Shown one piece after another: positions 60,227 through 64,000 of a stretch of 64,000 nucleotides of DNA. The notes under the pieces are model-generated. The model was not told where the DNA came from. It was given only the letters and a program-made list of their open reading frames with translations, and did no database searches. The first letter of the stretch is position 1. The number at the start of each line of letters is the position of its first letter. This stretch comes from Planctomycetaceae bacterium. Its GTDB lineage: Bacteria > Planctomycetota > Phycisphaerae > SM23-33. The position numbers and the translations under genes were made by a program. Location: NCBI GenBank assembly GCA_039680605.1, contig JBDKTA010000015.1, positions 1 through 64,000 on the forward strand, in the 5' to 3' direction.

Positions 60227-63200
60227 ATGAATACTCCAGAGCATCGTCCGCTGGACACTGGGGCCGGCGGGGGACGTGGCAAACGCCAATACGTGGGAAT
60301 TGTTGCAATTCTGCTGGCCGCGATGTTCAGCGACTGTTCCTCCAGGACGGTCCCGACGAGTCAACCCGCCTCGACGGCTGCAACTGAAAGCCGGCCTGAC
60401 TCGAGTCCGGCAACGTCCCGTGCGGCTACACGAAGCCAGCCGGCGAGCAAGCCCACCGTTGCGGATCTGGCTGCCGGACTCAAATCGCCTGATGCCAAAT
60501 CGCGAGTGCAGGCCATCATGGATTTCGTGATGGAATGGGCGGGGGAATTACCAGATGATTCCATTCCTCTTTTTGTTAATGTCAGCCGGGACTCTATCGG
60601 TACCGTGCGGAGGGCGGCCTGTTGGTGCTTGGGCTACGCTTCAGGATGGCGAGCAAAGGAACAGGCCCAGGCGGCCTTGCTGGCCAGGCTGGAGGATCGG
60701 GATGCTGCCGTTCGCCGCGCGGCGCTTTTTTCGCTGGCGACATTAGGTCTTCCCGCTGACGCAATCGATCGCACTTTGCCGCTTCTGAAAGACACCGACA
60801 ATAATGTGCGAGCAGCAGCGGTGCTGGCGCTGGGATCCACCGCGACGGAAGGCCGAGGCGACCGCAGAGTGGTGAGCCTGCTTGTCAAGGCCCTGGATGA
60901 CCCCTCGCACGACGTGCGAGGGGCTACAGTGAACGCCTTTTGGCGAATGGGACCCAACGGGCAATTGGCCGACGAGGCGCTGGTCCGAAAGCTCTCGGAC
61001 TCCCAGCCGCTGGTGCGGACCGTAGCGGCAGCCGCTTTGACGAAAGTCTGGCCTCAGCGTGCCTGCAAGGGCGACGTGATAGGCATCCTCGTGCAGGCCC
61101 TGAAGGGGCAGGACCCGACTATGGCCAACTGGGCGGCCAATGCGCTGCATCAGCTCGGTCCGGCGGCCGCTCCGGCTTCGGAGGCGCTTCTGGCGAGACT
61201 GGCGGATCCCAACAATGACACTGCCAACGAAGTTCTGCAGACCCTGCAAGAGATCGGCCCGGTCCTTGCCCCGCAGGTGGGGCAAGTATTGAAGGAGACC
61301 AGCGCCCGTCGCCGCGCGGCGGCCGCATTCCTTGTGGCGCAATGGAGCCTCCTGGCCAAAGGCCTGCCACAGCAACTGACCGACCAGGCGTTGGGCGACA
61401 CGGATGCTGCCGTGCGTCTCTCTGCCGTCCGGCAACTGACGACGACGCCGGAGCGGACGCAGGACAAACTCGTTGATCGCCCCGCGATCGTGCGCCAACT
61501 GTGCCAGCGCGTGCAGAATGACCCGGATGCCCGCGTGCGGGCAGAGGCCCTGCGACGGATGCCGACAACGTTTCCGCCGGAGGAGGGGATCTGGCAGGCG
61601 ATGAAAGTCGCCGCCGCGGACAAGGACAAGTCCGTGCGCGAGCACGCCGCTGCGGCGCTGAAGTCGATGGAAGAAGATCGTACGGCCGCCGCCCTGGGCG
61701 AGCAGCTCAAGAGGCCCCAGGCGAAGGATCGCGCCCGCGCGGCGGGGCGCGTCATCGCGGCCGGTCTGGCCGGGCGTCTCCATCGCGAACTTGCCCCTGT
61801 GCTCCTGGAGCTTCGGGACAGCGCCGATCTGCGATCCGAATCGGGTGTGGATTGGCCCGAGGCCGCCTGCAGCGCGATGGCCGAAATCCTGAGGCAAGAT
61901 GCGCCGGCGAGGCTGGTGGATCAGGTCAAGTCACACCGGCAGTTCGGCGAGGGTGTATCGGCCGCGCTTTATCGCGAAGCCCTTGCCGCGACCGGGCACC
62001 CGCGCCTGCGGGGTGCGCAGGCCCTGCTGGCCCTGGGTGACCCGCGCGCTGCCGAAATCGCCATAGCGGCGCTGAAGGACAACGAGGAAGAAGTCCGCAA
62101 GAAAGCTGTCCGGGTTGTGGCTCTTGCCGGGTCCGGTGAAAGGATAACCAAAGCTCTGGCGGCAGCCTCCGGCGATCAAGGCGTATATGTAAGATCAGAC
62201 GCGCTGGAGGCCTTGGCCAAGATGGGACGCCCCGCCGGCAAGAGCCTGCCCAGCTTGTTCAGGCAGTCCGCAAAGATCAGAGCGAAAAGCGACTGGCCCT
62301 CCAGCGATGATACGATCAAGACAGTCAAGTCCGTCGCCTGTGCGGCCGTCGGGGACTTGGTCGAGGCGATGAAGGATCCCGACCCGGTCGTTCGCCGCGA
62401 GGCCGCCTGGACCGCCGGGCAGATCAAAGCCAGTTGCGCCGCCGTGGGCCAGGCGCTGATGGCGGCGTTGAAGGACGAAGACAAGTCGGTTCGGTTGGCG
62501 GCGGCACAGTCGCTGGGGGAGCTGAGCTACCTCAGCCGCGACTACAAGAAACACGTGATGAACACGCTGCTGGCGCAGTTCGAAAGCCAGGGGCAGTGGC
62601 AGTATCTCTCCGCGGCGGCGTCGTTGCTGGACCACGATACTTTCTCGCCCTCGGCACGGGCAGCCATCTTCAAGGCCACTGATAGTCCCGATGCGGAGGT
62701 TCGGGCCGCGGGGGCCCGTGGTCTGGGATGTCTGATCGGCTTGTCGACGCCTCGCCAGGACAGCCCCGCCAGTGCCCCGTCCGGCGCGGCCGACGACCGC
62801 GCTATCGTGGCTGCTCTAGTCAGACTCAGCGGCGACCGGGACGACAAGGTGCGGTTGGCCGCAGTCAGCATATTAATCTGGCGGGTGGAGCTCTTTTCGC
62901 GCGACGCCCAGGTGCTGGACGCTCTGCGAAAGCGAGCGGCGGACCCCGTCGCGGCCATTCGCTGTTCGGCGATATCTGGATTGGGCCACGATAACGTGAG
63001 TGAGCGGGAAAGGGCCGAGCTTTTGGAGCAGGCCCTGAAGGATGTAGATGAGGACGTGCGGCGAACCGCTATCGAGAGCTTGTTCCAGGCAGCCGTGGCG
63101 CAGGGGCGGGCAGACCTTATCGAACGCGTGCTGAATCTGCGGGATGAGCACGAGGTCTTATATGCTTTTAGAGTATTGGGGGACATGGCACAATCTGATG

Positions 63201-64000
63201 GAAGGTATCTGCCCGAGCTGAAACGGCTCTGCAGGCACCCGAGGATCATGGTGCGACGCCACGCGGCTTCAAGCCTGCCCCAGGGCGAGGGGACGCCGGC
63301 GATGCTGATCGATCTGCTGGATGATGAATCCAGCGTCGTGGCTTCGGCGGCGCTGGCGCACCTTGATGATCAAAAGGAATTGTGGAGGTCCGATCCCGCC
63401 ATCATCGACAAGGCCTTGCCCGCCTTGTGCCGATGCCTGAAGGACCCCGACATCAGCTTTCGGGGAGGTGCGGCAAACATGCTGCAGTACATCGGCCCTC
63501 AAGGAGCAGTGGCTGCGCCCTTGCTGGCACGGGGGATTTATGTTGTCGAGCCATATTATGGTCATGACAGCTTCTATTTCCCATGGCAGGCGGCAGTGCC
63601 GGAGTTGCTCGAGGCCCTCAAGCACCTCGACTGGCGCGTGCGACTCCAGGCAATGCAGGCCCTGAAAGAGATCGACCCACTCCCGCAGGATGCAATCGTC
63701 GCCATTATGGAACGACTCAATGGCGACGACGACCCGGCCGTTAGGAAATCTGCCGAACAGGTTTTCGAGAAGGTCCGGATCGCCACGCCCGAGCAAGTTG
63801 GAGCGGCTGCGACGGTTCTTAAGAGCGACCAGCCAAAACTGCGCCGGACGGCGGCGCAGGCATTGTCGGCCTTTGTCCAGACCCCTGATTTGTTCGACGA
63901 CCATAGCGTCCGCTCCAGGCGTGGCCGCCGTTTGGCCATCGAAGCGCTTGTCGGACTCGTCGATGACCCTGATGAGGAAGTGGCACTGGCGGCCGTCAAC
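60227..64000 (+). CDS. HEAT-repeat protein, 5' 1258 codons (open at window end)
   Basis: An uninterrupted frame of 1258 codons from ATG 60227 to the window edge. AAGGAG at 60215-60220 lies 6 bases upstream. The N-terminus has a hydrophobic segment (YVGIVAILLAAMFSDCS) that anchors or exports it; the Cys is not in a good lipobox. After a Ser/Pro/Ala-rich linker, dozens of ~30-40-residue HEAT/PBS-lyase-like repeats follow (for example LLARLEDRDAAVRRAALFSLATLG, LLKDTDNNVRAAAVLALGS, LVKALDDPSHDVRGATVNAF). These alpha-solenoids bind proteins; no enzyme domain is visible. A TACAAT at 60183-60188 may be its -10 box. Confidence 0.9.
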   Translation, partial: MNTPEHRPLDTGAGGGRGKRQYVGIVAILLAAMFSDCSSRTVPTSQPASTAATESRPDSSPATSRAATRSQPASKPTVADLAAGLKSPDAKSRVQAIMDFVMEWAGELPDDSIPLFVNVSRDSIGTVRRAACWCLGYASGWRAKEQAQAALLARLEDRDAAVRRAALFSLATLGLPADAIDRTLPLLKDTDNNVRAAAVLALGSTATEGRGDRRVVSLLVKALDDPSHDVRGATVNAFWRMGPNGQLADEALVRKLSDSQPLVRTVAAAALTKVWPQRACKGDVIGILVQALKGQDPTMANWAANALHQLGPAAAPASEALLARLADPNNDTANEVLQTLQEIGPVLAPQVGQVLKETSARRRAAAAFLVAQWSLLAKGLPQQLTDQALGDTDAAVRLSAVRQLTTTPERTQDKLVDRPAIVRQLCQRVQNDPDARVRAEALRRMPTTFPPEEGIWQAMKVAAADKDKSVREHAAAALKSMEEDRTAAALGEQLKRPQAKDRARAAGRVIAAGLAGRLHRELAPVLLELRDSADLRSESGVDWPEAACSAMAEILRQDAPARLVDQVKSHRQFGEGVSAALYREALAATGHPRLRGAQALLALGDPRAAEIAIAALKDNEEEVRKKAVRVVALAGSGERITKALAAASGDQGVYVRSDALEALAKMGRPAGKSLPSLFRQSAKIRAKSDWPSSDDTIKTVKSVACAAVGDLVEAMKDPDPVVRREAAWTAGQIKASCAAVGQALMAALKDEDKSVRLAAAQSLGELSYLSRDYKKHVMNTLLAQFESQGQWQYLSAAASLLDHDTFSPSARAAIFKATDSPDAEVRAAGARGLGCLIGLSTPRQDSPASAPSGAADDRAIVAALVRLSGDRDDKVRLAAVSILIWRVELFSRDAQVLDALRKRAADPVAAIRCSAISGLGHDNVSERERAELLEQALKDVDEDVRRTAIESLFQAAVAQGRADLIERVLNLRDEHEVLYAFRVLGDMAQSDGRYLPELKRLCRHPRIMVRRHAASSLPQGEGTPAMLIDLLDDESSVVASAALAHLDDQKELWRSDPAIIDKALPALCRCLKDPDISFRGGAANMLQYIGPQGAVAAPLLARGIYVVEPYYGHDSFYFPWQAAVPELLEALKHLDWRVRLQAMQALKEIDPLPQDAIVAIMERLNGDDDPAVRKSAEQVFEKVRIATPEQVGAAATVLKSDQPKLRRTAAQALSAFVQTPDLFDDHSVRSRRGRRLAIEALVGLVDDPDEEVALAAVN

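Noticed and set aside
60227-60360. Lipoprotein signal in the HEAT protein
   Set aside because: The Cys follows FSD; an Asp directly before the Cys does not fit a lipobox.

Overview
The window looks like a chromosomal piece of a planctomycete, most likely the class Phycisphaerae. The evidence is the high GC content, an exosortase/PEP-CTERM envelope locus, many secreted sugar-directed enzymes (Gfo/Idh/MocA, TIM-barrel isomerases, GH42, URO-D-like proteins), small zinc-ribbon membrane proteins, and the housekeeping order prs-rplY(ctc)-pth-rpsF-ssb-rpsR-rplI. This is inferred from gene content; no 16S rRNA gene is present.

Layout. 0-3.2 kb: the tail of a histidine kinase, a BatA-like von Willebrand protein and a small exported protein. 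3.4-16.8 kb: a carbohydrate/C1 neighbourhood with an MttB-type methyltransferase, a zinc-less MDR dehydrogenase, two TIM-barrel isomerases, a GH20/GH67-like protein, an exported phosphoesterase, a URO-D protein, a GH42 beta-galactosidase and a Gfo/Idh/MocA oxidoreductase. 16.86-17.5 kb: a REP-associated tyrosine transposase between two inverted palindromes. 17.5-28.6 kb: ffh, mtnP, an AsmA-like giant, two zinc-ribbon proteins, a UvrC-like protein, a methyltransferase, tRNA-Arg(UCU) and a sigma-70 factor. 29-48 kb: an envelope/exopolysaccharide region with an exosortase-EpsI fusion, a 1517-residue TPR protein, an XrtA-type polysaccharide deacetylase, a duplicated beta-helix protein, MATE and MFS transporters, a PEP-CTERM vanadium-haloperoxidase-like protein and a PQQ-propeller/PA14 protein. 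48.4-51 kb: a large glycoside hydrolase. 51.1-55.8 kb: the prs-to-rplI housekeeping cluster and tRNA-Gln(UUG). 56.2-59.9 kb: the rpsP-trmD-rplS-yraN-tatD-moxR cluster, without rimM. 60.2 kb to the end: a HEAT-repeat protein open at the window edge.

The most unusual property of the window is its gaps between genes. Nearly every gap above about 75 bp holds a palindromic or quasi-tandem repeat, and I count at least twelve unrelated families. Several are nested inside one another. Two palindromes lie inside a coding sequence, one repeat supplies a stop codon and another reaches the start of pth. Even the small gaps of the ribosomal-protein cluster are filled. This repeat network, with the single REP-type transposase as a possible relative, is the best candidate for an undescribed system. 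Functions given below are by motif recognition only; no database search was possible.
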